A stretch of 64,000 nucleotides of DNA from NCBI GenBank assembly GCA_004298065.1, contig SCRL01000036.1, forward strand, positions 1-64,000, written 5' to 3'. The stretch's first letter is position 1. Each line of letters opens with the position of its first letter. This DNA comes from Gammaproteobacteria bacterium (GTDB taxonomy: Bacteria; Pseudomonadota; Gammaproteobacteria; Acidiferrobacterales; Sulfurifustaceae). The position numbers and the translations under genes were made by a program. A model generated the notes under the pieces. The model worked only from the letters and a program-made list of their open reading frames with translations, was not told the origin of the DNA and did not search any database. Positions 48,289 to 58,919 of this stretch are shown piece by piece.

Positions 48289-48319
48289 GTTTCAGGTCTC
48301 AGGTTCATCAACCTGAAAC
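48289..48319. repeat. Palindrome in the pmbA-mgtE gap
   Basis: GTTTCAGGT (48289-48297) and ACCTGAAAC (48311-48319) are exact inverted arms, with a nested CAGGTT-catc-AACCTG. It lies in the 158-bp gap upstream of mgtE and could be another dispersed repeat or an operator. Confidence 0.5.
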
Positions 48320-48373
48320 TTGAGAAGTGGTACACGGACGTACTGTCTACGAACCTAAGGAGGGAAACGGGCG

Positions 48374-49747
48374 TCAGTCCCCGGCGACGGTGAGCGCGCC
48401 GAGGAGGATGGAGCCGGTGCGCAGGTTGCCACGCGTGTCCACGTCGGCGCCGACCGCGACGATGTCGCGGAACATGTCACGCAGGTTACCGGCGACGGTA
48501 ATCTCCTCGACCGGGTACTGGATCGCCCCGCCCTCGACCCAGAAGCCGGCGGCCCCGCGCGAATAGTCGCCGGTCACGGTATTGACCCCGAAGCCGATGA
48601 GCTCGGTCACGAGCAGGCCGGTGCCCATCCGCTGCAGCAAGGCATCCAGACCGGCGGCGTCCCCGAGAGGATCGAGGGTCAGGTTGTGCACCCCGCCGGC
48701 ATTGCCGGTGGACTGCAGCTTGAGCTTGCGCGCCGAGTAGGAGTCGAGCACGTAGCCCTGGAGCACGCCGTCGCGCACCAGGTCGCGGGCACGGGTGGCC
48801 ACGCCCTCGTTGTCGAACGCGGTGCTGCCGAGGGCCCCCGGCAGGTGCGGTTGTTCGTGCAGGCGCACCCCGGACGCAAACACCGGTTTCCCCAGGGAAT
48901 CCGGCAGGAACGAGGCCCCGCGATAAAGGCTCGACCCGCGCACGGCGCCGACGAAATGCGACAGCAGGCTGTCCGCCACCGGCGCCTCGAACACCACCGG
49001 CCACTTGCCGGTGGCAAGCTTGCGTCCGCCGAGGCGACGCACCGTGCGGCGCGCGGCTTCGCGCCCCACGGACTCGGGGCTTTCGAGCTTGCCGGGCGCG
49101 CGATCCACGGTGTACCAGTAGTCGCGCTGCATCCCGCTATCGTCCTGGCCGATGACGCTCACGGACAGGCCGTGACGCGTGGCCGCCTGGTGGCCGAGGA
49201 ACCCGTGGCTGTTGCCGTAAACCTCGAGGCCGGCATGGGTCGAAAGCGTCGCGCCCTCGGAGTTGGTGATCCGCTTGTCCTCGGCCCGGGCCGCGGCTTC
49301 GCATTCGCGCGCCGCCGCGATCGCCTGGTCCATCCCGGGATTCCACGGATGGTACAACCCGAGTTCGGGAAATTCGCGCGCCAGCAACGCGGGGTCGGCG
49401 AGCCCGGCACAGTCGTCCTCGGCGGTGTATTTGGCGATGGCGCAGGCAGCGCGCACCGAATCGCGTACCGCCGCGGCCGAAAGGTCGGTGGTGCTGGCCG
49501 AACCGCTGCGCTGGCCGAAATAGACCGTCACGCCCAGCCCTTTGTCACGCGTGTGCTCGACGGTCTCGACCTCGCCCAGGCGCACGGTCACGGACAGGCC
49601 CTGGGACACGTTGATCGCCGCCTCGGCCTGGCTGGCACCCAGGCGTTTGGCCTCGGCGAGCGCGATTTCAACCACCTCGGCGAGCCGCCGGCGCGCGGCG
49701 GCGTCGGCGAAGGTATCGGATGTTGCCGGTGCGATAACCGAGCTCAT
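48374..49747 (-). CDS. pmbA: TldE/PmbA metalloprotease subunit
   Basis: 457 residues, non-catalytic-metal partner of the TldD/TldE protease. Signatures: [40 protein letters not shown], and the C-terminal [20 protein letters not shown]. TldD-TldE processes small peptides such as microcin B17 and CcdA; the native role varies. It overlaps tldD by four bases. Confidence 0.95.
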   Translation of the reverse strand: MSSVIAPATSDTFADAAARRRLAEVVEIALAEAKRLGASQAEAAINVSQGLSVTVRLGEVETVEHTRDKGLGVTVYFGQRSGSASTTDLSAAAVRDSVRAACAIAKYTAEDDCAGLADPALLAREFPELGLYHPWNPGMDQAIAAARECEAAARAEDKRITNSEGATLSTHAGLEVYGNSHGFLGHQAATRHGLSVSVIGQDDSGMQRDYWYTVDRAPGKLESPESVGREAARRTVRRLGGRKLATGKWPVVFEAPVADSLLSHFVGAVRGSSLYRGASFLPDSLGKPVFASGVRLHEQPHLPGALGSTAFDNEGVATRARDLVRDGVLQGYVLDSYSARKLKLQSTGNAGGVHNLTLDPLGDAAGLDALLQRMGTGLLVTELIGFGVNTVTGDYSRGAAGFWVEGGAIQYPVEEITVAGNLRDMFRDIVAVGADVDTRGNLRTGSILLGALTVAGD

Positions 49748-51198
49748 GCCTGCGTCCCCCCGACGGTGAGGCTATCGATGCGCAGCGTCGGCTGGCCCAC
49801 ACCCACCGGCACGCTCTGCCCCTCCTTGCCGCAGGTGCCGACGCCGGTATCGAGCTTCAGATCGTTGCCGACCATGGACACGCGCGTGAGCACATCCGGA
49901 CCGTTGCCGATCAGGGTCGCGCCCTTCACCGGCCGCGTCACCTTGCCGTTCTCGATCAGGTAGGCCTCGGAGGCGGAAAACACGAACTTGCCCGAGGTGA
50001 TGTCCACCTGCCCGCCGCCGAAATTGACGGCATAAAGCCCCTTGTCCACCGAGGCGATGATCTCGCCGGGGTCGTGGCTGCCCGCGAGCATGTAGGTATT
50101 GGTCATGCGCGGCATCGGCAGGTGCGCATAGGACTCGCGCCGGCCGTTGCCGGTGGGCGCGACACCCATCAGGCGCGCGTTCAGCAAATCCTGCATGTAG
50201 CCCTTGAGGATGCCGTCCTCGATCAGCACCGTGCACTGGGTCGGCGTGCCCTCGTCGTCCACGTTGAGCGAGCCGCGCCGGCCGGCGAGCGTGCCGTCGT
50301 CCACCACGGTGACACCTTTCGCCGCCACCTGCTGGCCGACGCGCCCGGCGAACGCCGAGGTGCCCTTGCGGTTGAAGTCACCCTCGAGCCCGTGGCCGAT
50401 GGCCTCGTGCAGCAGGATGCCGGGCCAGCCGGGGCCGAGCACCACCGGCATGGTGCCGGCCGGCGCCTCCACGGCGTCGAGATTCACCAGCGCCTGGCGC
50501 ACCGCCTCGCGCGCATAGGCACGCGCGAGGTCGTTCTCGATCAGATACGGATAGGACTGACGCCCGCCGCCGCCGGCGGTGCCGGTTTCGCGCCGGCCAT
50601 CGGCCTCGACGATCACCGTGACGTTCAGGCGCACCAGCGGGCGCACGTCGGCCGCGAGCCGACCGTCGGCGCGCGCAATCAATACCGTCTCGTGCACCGC
50701 GGCAAGGCTTGCCATCACCTGCTTCACGCGCGGGTCCTGCGCGCGCGCTTCGCGCTCGACGATCTCAAGCAGTTTTACTTTCGCGTCGTCGGCGAGACTC
50801 GCGAGCGGGTCGGCGGGCGCGTACAGCGCGTGCCCGGCTACGTTTTCGAAACGCACCGGCGTGCGCGCCGCCCCGCCCTCGTGCGCGATGGCGCGCGCGG
50901 CGGTCGCGGCATCGAGCAGCGCCGGCAGCACGATATCGTCGGAGTAGGCGAAGCCCTGCTTCTCGCCGGCCACGGCGCGCACGCCGACACCGGCCTCGAT
51001 GTTGTGCGAACCGCTCTTGACGATGCCTTCTTCGAGCGACCAGGCCTCGTGCCGGCTGTACTGGAAATACACGTCGGCGTCGTCCACGCGCGCCGTCATC
51101 AGGCGCGCGAACAACTGCGAAAGCGCATGCTCATCGATGCCCGCGGGCTCCAATAACGATTGGCGCGCGATCGCGAGCGTGTTGGCGGGTACGTTCAT
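49744..51198 (-). CDS. tldD: Metalloprotease TldD
   Basis: 484 residues. The zinc motif HExxxH appears in [16 protein letters not shown]. Other signatures are [20 protein letters not shown] and the C-terminal [20 protein letters not shown]. It is the catalytic subunit with PmbA. The ATG at 51198 ([20 protein letters not shown]) gives a normal length; the frame continues upstream inside the nitrilase gene, which is rejected. It overlaps the nitrilase stop by four bases. Confidence 0.96.
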   Translation of the reverse strand: MNVPANTLAIARQSLLEPAGIDEHALSQLFARLMTARVDDADVYFQYSRHEAWSLEEGIVKSGSHNIEAGVGVRAVAGEKQGFAYSDDIVLPALLDAATAARAIAHEGGAARTPVRFENVAGHALYAPADPLASLADDAKVKLLEIVEREARAQDPRVKQVMASLAAVHETVLIARADGRLAADVRPLVRLNVTVIVEADGRRETGTAGGGGRQSYPYLIENDLARAYAREAVRQALVNLDAVEAPAGTMPVVLGPGWPGILLHEAIGHGLEGDFNRKGTSAFAGRVGQQVAAKGVTVVDDGTLAGRRGSLNVDDEGTPTQCTVLIEDGILKGYMQDLLNARLMGVAPTGNGRRESYAHLPMPRMTNTYMLAGSHDPGEIIASVDKGLYAVNFGGGQVDITSGKFVFSASEAYLIENGKVTRPVKGATLIGNGPDVLTRVSMVGNDLKLDTGVGTCGKEGQSVPVGVGQPTLRIDSLTVGGTQA

Positions 51199-52007
51199 GA
51201 TGTCAGTCTCCGGTGGCGCAGGCTCGGCAGCCCGGCGCGGATATCGGCTTGGCGCACGCGGTCGCAGTCCGCGACCACGACACCCTCGCCTATATCCTGT
51301 TGTGCGACGATATCGCCCCATGGGCTTACCGTCATGGTGTGGCCAAACGTCTCGCGTCCGCTGGCGTGGCGCCCACCCTGGGCCGCGGCGATGACATAGG
51401 CGAAATTCTCCACCGCGCGGGCGCGCACCAGGATTTCCCAGTGGGCACGCCCCGTGACCGCGGTGAACGCCGAGGGCACGGCAAAGCATTCCGCGCCGCG
51501 ATCCACCATGGCGCGAAACAGCTCCGGGAAGCGCAGGTCGTAGCACACCGCGAGCCCGAGTTTTCCGAATGGCGTGTTGGTCACGACGACGTCGGTGCCG
51601 TGCTCGAACACGGCCGACTCGCGGTACTGTTCGCCGTTCGGCAATTGCACGTCGAACAGATGAATCTTGTCGTAGCGCGCCACGCGTTCGCCCCGGTCAT
51701 CGAACAGCAGACAGGCGGCGCGCGCCTTGTGCGGCGTTTGCGCCTTGATCGGCAGCGTGCCGCCGACGAGCCAGAGGCCGTGACGCCGGGCGGCCACGGC
51801 AAGAAAATCCTGGATCGGTCCGCGGCCGTTGTCCTCGGCCGCCGCCAGCCGTTCGGCATCGGTGCGCGCCATGAGCGCGAAATTCTCCGGCAGCACGGCG
51901 AGTTTGGCACCGGCACCCGCGGCGGCGGCCAATAACCGGTCGGCGCTGGCAAGGTTGGCGGCGACCTCCGCGCCGGAGGTCATCTGGATGGCGGCGATCC
52001 GGCTCAT
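51195..52007 (-). CDS. Carbon-nitrogen hydrolase, Nit1/NitFhit-like
   Basis: 270 residues of nitrilase superfamily. The catalytic triad is visible: Glu in [10 protein letters not shown], Lys in [15 protein letters not shown], Cys in [17 protein letters not shown]. These motifs match the Nit1/YafV-like deaminated-glutathione amidase group, so metabolite repair is the likely role. It lies between a secreted small protein gene and tldD, an arrangement common in beta/gammaproteobacteria. Confidence 0.92.
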   Translation of the reverse strand: MSRIAAIQMTSGAEVAANLASADRLLAAAAGAGAKLAVLPENFALMARTDAERLAAAEDNGRGPIQDFLAVAARRHGLWLVGGTLPIKAQTPHKARAACLLFDDRGERVARYDKIHLFDVQLPNGEQYRESAVFEHGTDVVVTNTPFGKLGLAVCYDLRFPELFRAMVDRGAECFAVPSAFTAVTGRAHWEILVRARAVENFAYVIAAAQGGRHASGRETFGHTMTVSPWGDIVAQQDIGEGVVVADCDRVRQADIRAGLPSLRHRRLTS

Positions 52008-52435
52008 CGCGGCGGGCGCAGTTCAAGCAGCAGGTGTTCAGCCTGCGGCAGTCCCGCTTCGAGCTGGATACGCGCGGACGGCAACCCGAGCGCGACGAGC
52101 CAGGAGCGCAATTCCTCGGCCCAGAGCGAGCCTTCGTCACCGCCGGCAAAGCGGACGACCAGACGGCTGGCGGCATCGCGTTCCACCGCCTCGACCAGCG
52201 TTGCGAGTCCGGGAAGCTTCACGACGCTGTCACCGCTGCGCGGACGCGCCCACTGCTCGGCGGTGATGATCACGCCTGGCGCTGCCACCGGCCCCCGCGG
52301 CGCCGACTCCTTCGGAGCAGCGGCCGCGGACGGAGCGTTATCCGCCGGCAGTTTCTGGGGCTCGGGCGAATTCTGCGCTGAGAATACCGGAAGAGACAAC
52401 AACAGGAACAGGAATGGATACCGCCGCATGCGCAT
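52004..52435 (-). CDS. Small exported protein of unknown function
   Basis: 143 residues. A signal peptide (MRRYPFLFLLLSLPVFSA) is followed by a Pro/Ala-rich linker and a small domain (SRLVVRFAGGDEGSLWAEEL, RSWLVALGLPSARIQLEAGL) resembling an OmpA-like or secretion-related alpha/beta fold, too weak to name. The start may be 52435 or the ATG at 52429. It overlaps the nitrilase gene by four bases and sits downstream of yhdP. Confidence 0.7.
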   Translation of the reverse strand: MRMRRYPFLFLLLSLPVFSAQNSPEPQKLPADNAPSAAAAPKESAPRGPVAAPGVIITAEQWARPRSGDSVVKLPGLATLVEAVERDAASRLVVRFAGGDEGSLWAEELRSWLVALGLPSARIQLEAGLPQAEHLLLELRPPR

Positions 52436-52466
52436 AGAATAACACCGATGGACGGGCATCGCCGCT

Positions 52467-55400
52467 TTACTCCGTCGTCCCGCTCGCCGCCTTGTTGCCT
52501 TCCTGGAGCGTACGCGTCACGGTCGGGTTGTCCCACGGCCCCTTGACCACATAACTCACGCGGGTGGTTTCGGTGATCTCCTTCTTGAAAAGCTTCTGCA
52601 GCGCCAGCACCGTCGCCGCCACCTGCGGGCCGAACACCGCCAGGCTGCCGATCGTGAGACTGTCGGTGAGTTGCGGCTGCACGTTCATGGTGAGATCGAA
52701 GTCCTCGGCCGCGAGGCCGATGCGCCCGCGCACGTTCATCTTGGCCGACGGGCCGCGCAGCGAGAGGTCGTCGGTGTAGACGTTGCCGCGCTCGAGCGTC
52801 GCCTTGCTGTGGATGCGGTCGTAGACGAACCCCTGGCCGAAGATCGGGCTGAAATCGAGCGTCAGGTAACGCCCGATGGCGGAAAGATCCAGAATGCCGA
52901 ACAACCGTCCCGCGCCCTGCTTGAGCTGCAGGAACCGGCCCTTCTCCGCGGTGATCTCGGCGTTGCCGCTCAAGAGCGCCAGGCGCAGCTTCGCCGGCGC
53001 CGCCGGCCACGTAAGATGCGACACCACCTTCAATTCACCGCCCGCCATCTGATCGGACAGGCCGATAGCCGCGAGCGTCTTGCCGATGTCGCTGCTCGTC
53101 AGGCGCACATCGAACTCGCTCGCGTGCGCGTTGCCCGCGCTGCGCCAGTCGCCGGCGACGGCAAGCTGGGATTCGGGACGGGTCAGATTGAGGCGTGCGA
53201 CATGCCAACCGGCGGCGGTGGGTCGGGCGACGAAATCGAGCTCGCCGAGAGGCATGTCCCGCAATTGGAACGATTTGCTGCGCACCGTCAGCGCCGGCAG
53301 CCGGCGTGGGTCGGTATCGGGCCCGGCGGACGCCGTCTCGCGCACCGCCGGCAGCGTGAGTGTATTAAGGTCGAAGTCGACCTGCGTCGTCGCTCCACGG
53401 CGCGCGTAACGCATGCGCCCGCCGGCATTCGCGCCGGATACCGTGCCGCTCCAGGCGTCCTTGTCGCGCATCAGGTCGATGGCGATGCGTCCGAACGGAC
53501 GGTCGAGCAACTCCAGCGCGCGCACGTCCGCGCTCACGCGCGCCAGCCAGGACGGCGTCTCGCGCGCGCCTTCCTGGCCGAGCAGCGGGAACCACTCGTC
53601 GAGATCGAGCGCATCGAGCTGCGCGCTCAGGTGCAAGCCGCGCCCGCGCGGCGGCGACAGGCGTTCCTCCCCGAAACCCACGCGTCCGCCGACGAACTGC
53701 CACGCACCGCCCTGGCGCTGGAACAGCAGCCGTCCGCCGACGCGCGAACCGGCGCTGACGGCAAGCACATGGTTGTCGGCGGTGGTGCTTTCGGTGCGCA
53801 CCGTCAGGCGCTCGACGGGCAAACCGTTCGGATAATTGAGCGGGGCGGGCAGGCGGCTCTTCAGCTCCTGCAACCCGAGTTCGAACGCAAGCGCGCCGCC
53901 CTTGGGCGCGTGCGACCAGCCCGCGCTCCAGGGAATGCCGCCACTCACATGCGGCGCGACGCGCGGACCGAGCACGCTCGCCAGACCCTCGGGGGCGATG
54001 CGCCCCTGCCCCCGCATCTGCAACCGGCCTTCGTGTAGCGCCGCCGACCACGTCGCCTCGCCGCCGAGGAGCCGGCCGCGCAACTGGCCCTCGCGCAGGC
54101 CGTCGTCGCCGAAATGTACGAAGCCGTCGAGCTTCTCGGCCGCGGCGCCCGTGGCCGGCTCGCGCAGGCTCGCCTTGCGGAAGCGGTATTCGCCCGCCAC
54201 GCGCACCGGCGACGGGCCGAGCGGCACCCGGACATCGAGCGTCAGCGCGCCGTCGCCGGCGCCCTGCAAACCGCCGGGCAGGTAGCGCGTCCAGTCCGCC
54301 CCGGCGGAACCCGGGCGAATGCCGTACAGCACGCGCAGCGTTTCGGCCACCGGGCCGGCGATGCCGGCGCGCACGCTTATCTCCTCTCCGTCAGGAGCGC
54401 GCTGCGTCTGCACCACAACATCCTTGGCGACCAGCGCGCCGATGCGGCCTTCGCCGGTCACGCGCACCTGATCGCGGTCGATGACGACATCGACCTCGGC
54501 CTTGCGCACCGGCTCCCAGCCGGGCAGGTAGCTGTATATGCCGTCGCGCACGTGCCCCCGGATCTCGAAGCGTCCGCTGCCGTCGGCAAACGGGAACGCC
54601 CGCGTCGGGCCGTCGTACAGCAATCGTCCCTTCGTGATTCGGCCGCCGATAAAGGACTGCTCCATCCATTCGAGGGTGCTGCGCGAAAGGTGTTTCACCG
54701 GATAGTAGCGCGCCGCCTCCGCGCCGTTGAGATTACGGAAATCCGCCTCGATTCGCAGTGTCGGCGAGCGCGCGGCGTCGTGCGGCACGTGCAATGCGAA
54801 CTCGCCGCTCGCCTCGCCATCGCTCGCCGTCAGGCGCAGCTGCTCGCCGGTGACAGTCCAGTCCTCGGTGTTTTTCTTCCACGCAAGCCAGCCGCGCGCC
54901 TGGCGTGCCACCAGCGGACGGCGAAACACTTCCGGAAGGGCCAACGATATCTCCTCGGAGTCGGAATAGAACTTGCCGCTGTCTGCGTTCGCGTCCAACC
55001 GTCCGCTCAGCCCGCGCACCCCGGGAGCGGCGGCGCGCTGCCGTAGACCGAAACTGTCGAGCTCCGCGGACAGCGAGTAGTCGCGCGGCGCATCCCATTC
55101 GCCGACCAGCTTCAGTTTGAGCTTGTTGAGCGCCCCTTCGGGGTGAATCTCGGACCAGCGCCGCAGCAGCTCGTGTTGCTCCCGCATGCCGTCGACGAAC
55201 GCCGTGAGATCGCCGAGATTGACGTGGCCGACTTCGAGCGCCTTCTCGTCGGCACGGTAATCGAACCGCAGATAATCGGCCGACCAGGCCAGCTGCGTGA
55301 GCCCGAGCTCGAGCTTGCCCAGTTCGAGCCGCCAGCCACGATCGTCGGCCTTCCAGTCGACGTCACCCTTGATCTCGCGCACCGTAAGCGGCACGGACAA

Positions 55401-56279
55401 CCCCTTGAGCGGCAACCGCAGACCGGATGCGGAGGCCGGCCCTTCGACACGTCGCAGCTGTCCGCCCTCCCAGCGCGTCCACAGGCGCACGTCCAGACGC
55501 CCGGCCAGCTCCGCCGGCAGGCGCTCGCGCGCGATGCGTGGCAACGCCACCATATCCAGCCCGCTGGCGCGAAGATAAATCTGGCCACTCCAGTCGCCGG
55601 ACTCGAAGGGGTTGCCGCTCACGTCAGCCACGAGCGAGCACTCGCGGCAGAGCTGCGGCGGGAATACGGCGCTGGCGCCCAGGTGATGGCGCTCGCCCTG
55701 GTTGCGCAGCGTGAGGTTGACGTGCGTGAACTTGAGCGGCTTGCCGGCGTCGCGCGCATCGCGCCACGTCAGCTCGCTGTCGAGGATCGCGAGCCGGTTC
55801 TGGCGGAACAGCCACTGCAGGAATGCCTCGCCCTGGCCTTCGTCCGTGGGCTGCACCGGATGGAAGCCCGCGAGCCGGTAGCGCCCGTCCGCCAGGCGCT
55901 CGAACACCAACGAGGCGCCCGTCACCTCGAGGCTGTGGATCTCGAACTGGCGGCGCAACAGCGGCAGCCAGGCAAGGCTCACGCGTACCTCGCGCAGCCG
56001 CAACACCGGCGTGCTACGGTCGGCCGCCATGACCTCGACGCCCTCGGCGTGCAGGCCGGGATACAGGCCGTCCCAATAGGTCGTGAGTTTGCCGAGCCGC
56101 ACCGCGCGCGGCGAGACGCGATTGACGGCGGCCTCGATCTCGTCCTTGTGCTCGACGAGCTGCGGCAACATGAAACGCGCGGCGGTGACGGCGACCGACA
56201 GCAACAACAGCACGGCGGCGCCGGCGTACCACGTCCAGCGGCCTACGTGCAGGGAAAATCGGTGGAGTTTCTTTTTCAT
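52467..56279 (-). CDS. yhdP: AsmA-like envelope protein YhdP
   Basis: 1270 residues. One N-terminal membrane helix (WTWYAGAAVLLLLSVAVTAA) anchors a very long periplasmic beta-groove protein (TIGR02099/DUF3971, AsmA-like). Family stretches include LVEHKDEIEAAVNRVSPRAV near the start, TLEWMEQSFIGGRITKGRLL mid-protein and DLSAIGRYLTLDFSPIFGQG near the C-terminus. YhdP, with TamB and YdbH, carries phospholipids to the outer membrane in E. coli. It is encoded just downstream of rng, as in many proteobacteria. Confidence 0.93.
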   Translation of the reverse strand: MKKKLHRFSLHVGRWTWYAGAAVLLLLSVAVTAARFMLPQLVEHKDEIEAAVNRVSPRAVRLGKLTTYWDGLYPGLHAEGVEVMAADRSTPVLRLREVRVSLAWLPLLRRQFEIHSLEVTGASLVFERLADGRYRLAGFHPVQPTDEGQGEAFLQWLFRQNRLAILDSELTWRDARDAGKPLKFTHVNLTLRNQGERHHLGASAVFPPQLCRECSLVADVSGNPFESGDWSGQIYLRASGLDMVALPRIARERLPAELAGRLDVRLWTRWEGGQLRRVEGPASASGLRLPLKGLSVPLTVREIKGDVDWKADDRGWRLELGKLELGLTQLAWSADYLRFDYRADEKALEVGHVNLGDLTAFVDGMREQHELLRRWSEIHPEGALNKLKLKLVGEWDAPRDYSLSAELDSFGLRQRAAAPGVRGLSGRLDANADSGKFYSDSEEISLALPEVFRRPLVARQARGWLAWKKNTEDWTVTGEQLRLTASDGEASGEFALHVPHDAARSPTLRIEADFRNLNGAEAARYYPVKHLSRSTLEWMEQSFIGGRITKGRLLYDGPTRAFPFADGSGRFEIRGHVRDGIYSYLPGWEPVRKAEVDVVIDRDQVRVTGEGRIGALVAKDVVVQTQRAPDGEEISVRAGIAGPVAETLRVLYGIRPGSAGADWTRYLPGGLQGAGDGALTLDVRVPLGPSPVRVAGEYRFRKASLREPATGAAAEKLDGFVHFGDDGLREGQLRGRLLGGEATWSAALHEGRLQMRGQGRIAPEGLASVLGPRVAPHVSGGIPWSAGWSHAPKGGALAFELGLQELKSRLPAPLNYPNGLPVERLTVRTESTTADNHVLAVSAGSRVGGRLLFQRQGGAWQFVGGRVGFGEERLSPPRGRGLHLSAQLDALDLDEWFPLLGQEGARETPSWLARVSADVRALELLDRPFGRIAIDLMRDKDAWSGTVSGANAGGRMRYARRGATTQVDFDLNTLTLPAVRETASAGPDTDPRRLPALTVRSKSFQLRDMPLGELDFVARPTAAGWHVARLNLTRPESQLAVAGDWRSAGNAHASEFDVRLTSSDIGKTLAAIGLSDQMAGGELKVVSHLTWPAAPAKLRLALLSGNAEITAEKGRFLQLKQGAGRLFGILDLSAIGRYLTLDFSPIFGQGFVYDRIHSKATLERGNVYTDDLSLRGPSAKMNVRGRIGLAAEDFDLTMNVQPQLTDSLTIGSLAVFGPQVAATVLALQKLFKKEITETTRVSYVVKGPWDNPTVTRTLQEGNKAASGTTE

Positions 56280-56361
56280 CGCCGTCGTCGATGCGCTCTT
56301 GAGTTATTTTGCCGTATCCCCCGGCTAAAGGACACGGCGTCAGCGGCGAAGTTCCTGCCGG

Positions 56362-57876
56362 CTACATCAGCACGACGTCGAACTGCTCCTGCATGTACAA
56401 CGGCTCGACCTTGAGCTGGATGGACTTGCCGATGAATTCCTGCAGATTCATCAGGCCCGTGGCCTCCTCGTCGAGCAGCATGTCGATCACCGGCTGTGAG
56501 GCCAGCACCAGGTATTTCTCGGTGCCGAACTGGCGTGCCTCGCGCAGGATTTCGCGGAAAATCTCGTAGCACACGGTCTGCGCGCTCTTGACCATGCCAC
56601 GCCCCTGGCAGGTGGGGCAAGGCTGGCACAGCACGTGTTCGAGCGATTCGCGCGTGCGCTTGCGCGTGAGCTCGACGAGCCCGAGCGGCGACATCTCGGT
56701 CAGAGACGCCTTGGTGCGGTCGCGCGTGAGTGCCTTCTCGAGCGCGCGCAACACCTGACGCCGGTGTTCCGGCTCGGCCATGTCGATGAAGTCGACGATG
56801 ATCATGCCGCCGAGGTTGCGCAACCGCAGCTGGCGCGCGATCGCCTGCGCCGCCTCGAGATTGGTCTTGAACAGCGTCTCCTCGAGGTTCTTGCGCCCGA
56901 CGAACGCGCCGGTGTTGACATCGATGGTGGTCATGGCCTCGGTCTGGTCGATCACCAGATAGCCGCCGCTCTTGAGCAACACCTTGCTCTGCAACGCCTT
57001 CTGGATCTCGTCCTCGACCGAATACAGGTCGAAGATCGGCCGCTCGCCGGGATAATACTCGATGCGCTCGGCGATCTCGGGGGTGAAGTTGATGGCGAAG
57101 TCGCGCGCCTTCATGAAGGTCTCGCGCGAGTCGATGCGGATTTTTTCGACCTGCGCGCGCACCAGGTCGCGCATGGCGCGGATCGCGAGCGGCAGGTCCT
57201 CGTGGATGAGCGTCCCGGCCGTGGCGATGCGCTCGTGGCAGGCGCGCCAGACGCGGCGCAGATAACGGATGTCCTCCTCGAGCTCGTCCTCCGTCGCCGC
57301 CTCGGCGAGCGTGCGCAGGATAAAACCGCCCTCCTCTTCCGGCGGCATGGCGGATTTCATGAATGCGCGCAGGCGGGCGCGCGTCGCTTCGTCGATGATC
57401 TTTTGCGAGATACCGAGATGCCGGCTGTGGGGCATGTATACCAGGTAACGCCCGGGCAGCGTGAGCTGCATGGTGAGGCGCGCTCCTTTGGTACCGAGTG
57501 GGTCCTTGTCCACCTGCACCACGATCTCCTGACCCTCGTGCAGCAGCGTGTGGATCGGCGGCGCGATGCGCGTCTCGTGGCGCGCGCCGCCCTCGGCGGC
57601 GTTGCCGCCGTTTCCCTCACCGCTGCCGTTATTGGTATCGCCCGGCGGTTGCGGATGCACGTCGGAGGCGTGCAGAAACGCGGCGCGTTCGAGGCCGATG
57701 TCCACGAACGCCGCCTGCATGCCGGGCAACACGCGCGCCACCTTGCCTTTATATATGTTGCCGACAATCCCGCGGCTGCGCGTGCGCTCGATATGCACTT
57801 CCTGCAGCACGCCGTTCTCGACGACCGCGACGCGGGTTTCTTGGGGCGTGACGTTTATTAAAATTTCTTCGCTCAT
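56362..57876 (-). CDS. rng: Ribonuclease G
   Basis: 504 residues. S1 domain at about 35-130 (GNIYKGKVARVLPGMQAAFV) carries an insertion of about 25 Gly/Asn/Glu residues (GDTNNGSGEGNGGNAAEGGA) not typical of E. coli RNase G. The catalytic Asp pair is in MTTIDVNTGAFVGRKN and MIIVDFIDM; the zinc-link is CPTCQGRG. It processes 16S rRNA and some mRNAs. The ATG at 57876 overlaps the maf stop. Confidence 0.95.
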   Translation of the reverse strand: MSEEILINVTPQETRVAVVENGVLQEVHIERTRSRGIVGNIYKGKVARVLPGMQAAFVDIGLERAAFLHASDVHPQPPGDTNNGSGEGNGGNAAEGGARHETRIAPPIHTLLHEGQEIVVQVDKDPLGTKGARLTMQLTLPGRYLVYMPHSRHLGISQKIIDEATRARLRAFMKSAMPPEEEGGFILRTLAEAATEDELEEDIRYLRRVWRACHERIATAGTLIHEDLPLAIRAMRDLVRAQVEKIRIDSRETFMKARDFAINFTPEIAERIEYYPGERPIFDLYSVEDEIQKALQSKVLLKSGGYLVIDQTEAMTTIDVNTGAFVGRKNLEETLFKTNLEAAQAIARQLRLRNLGGMIIVDFIDMAEPEHRRQVLRALEKALTRDRTKASLTEMSPLGLVELTRKRTRESLEHVLCQPCPTCQGRGMVKSAQTVCYEIFREILREARQFGTEKYLVLASQPVIDMLLDEEATGLMNLQEFIGKSIQLKVEPLYMQEQFDVVLM

Positions 57877-58448
57877 GCGATTTCCCGGATTGCTCGCAGG
57901 ATGCCAGTGAGTTCGTAGAGCGGCAAGCCCATGACGCCGGAATAGCTGCCTTCGAGACGCTCGATGAAGGCCGCGGCCCGACCCTGGATGGCATAGGCGC
58001 CGGCCTTGTCCGCGGGCTCGCCGGTGTCCCAATAGGCGGCGAGTTCCGCCTCGGTGAGCGGTCGAAACGTGACGCGGCTCACGTTGAGCGCAGCGTGCTC
58101 GCGTCCGTCATGCAACACACACACGCCCGACAACACGTCATGCGTCCGACCGGAAAGCTTGCGTAACATCTCGATGCCATGCTCGCGGTCACGTGGCTTA
58201 CCGAGCACCCCGCCGTCGAGCACCACTTCGGTGTCGGCACCCAGGACGGGGCGCAACGGCTTCCCCTGCTCCCGCAGCTGGCGCGCGACATGATGCGCCT
58301 TGTCGCGCGCGACCCGCGCGACGTAGTCCTGCGGCCGCTCGCCCGGCTGCAGGACTTCCTCCAGGTTCGAGGGGATCACCTCGAAATCGAGGCCGAGCTG
58401 GCGCAACAGCTCCTGGCGCCGCGGACTGGCGGAAGCGAGATAGATCAT
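57873..58448 (-). CDS. maf: Maf-type nucleoside triphosphate pyrophosphatase
   Basis: 191 residues. N-terminal MIYLASASPRRQELLRQLGL and the catalytic region VLGADTEVVLDGGVLGKPRD are Maf signatures; YAIQGRAAAFIERLEGSYSG is the C-terminal motif, compatible with the YhdE (dTTP/UTP) subgroup. It hydrolyses non-canonical or canonical NTPs to NMP. It lies between rng and rlmH with four-base overlaps on both sides. Confidence 0.94.
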   Translation of the reverse strand: MIYLASASPRRQELLRQLGLDFEVIPSNLEEVLQPGERPQDYVARVARDKAHHVARQLREQGKPLRPVLGADTEVVLDGGVLGKPRDREHGIEMLRKLSGRTHDVLSGVCVLHDGREHAALNVSRVTFRPLTEAELAAYWDTGEPADKAGAYAIQGRAAAFIERLEGSYSGVMGLPLYELTGILRAIREIA

Positions 58449-58912
58449 CGGTGGTACGGAAGATTATTAATGATGCTCCAGGCTCTATATAGCTGTTCGG
58501 CCAGCACCACGCGCACCACGGGATGGGCGAGTGTCAGGAGCGACAAGGACCATTTGTCATCCGCGCGCTGGAGGCACGCGGGCGCCAGCCCCTCCGGGCC
58601 GCCGACCAGCAGCGCCAGGTCCTGACCGCCTGCGAGGCGTTTTTTCAGTTCGGCGGCGAGTTGTTCCGTGTCCATTTGCCGGCCGGTGCGGTCGAGCGCG
58701 ACAACGCGGCAACCGCCGGGAATGGCGGCAAGCTGGCGCGCGCCTTCCTGTTCGATCAGGCGTTTGAGATCCGCCCCCTTGGTGCGCTTGCCGGCAGGGA
58801 TTTCACGCAGCGAGAGCCGGCATTCGCGCGGCAGGCGCTTGGCGTATTCGCCATAGCCGGCCTCGACCCAGGCCGGCATACGATCGCCGACAGCGATGAG
58901 ATGAATCTGCAT
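58445..58912 (-). CDS. rlmH: 23S rRNA pseudouridine-1915 N3-methyltransferase RlmH
   Basis: 155 residues, SPOUT fold. MQIHLIAVGDRMPAWVEAGY, VALDRTGRQMDTEQLA, LLVGGPEGLAPACLQRAD and the C-terminal LAEQLYRAWSIINNLPYHR are diagnostic. The start at 58912 restores the family N-terminus. rsfS ends seven bases upstream, as in most bacteria. Confidence 0.97.
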   Translation of the reverse strand: MQIHLIAVGDRMPAWVEAGYGEYAKRLPRECRLSLREIPAGKRTKGADLKRLIEQEGARQLAAIPGGCRVVALDRTGRQMDTEQLAAELKKRLAGGQDLALLVGGPEGLAPACLQRADDKWSLSLLTLAHPVVRVVLAEQLYRAWSIINNLPYHR

Positions 58913-58919
58913 AAACCCA

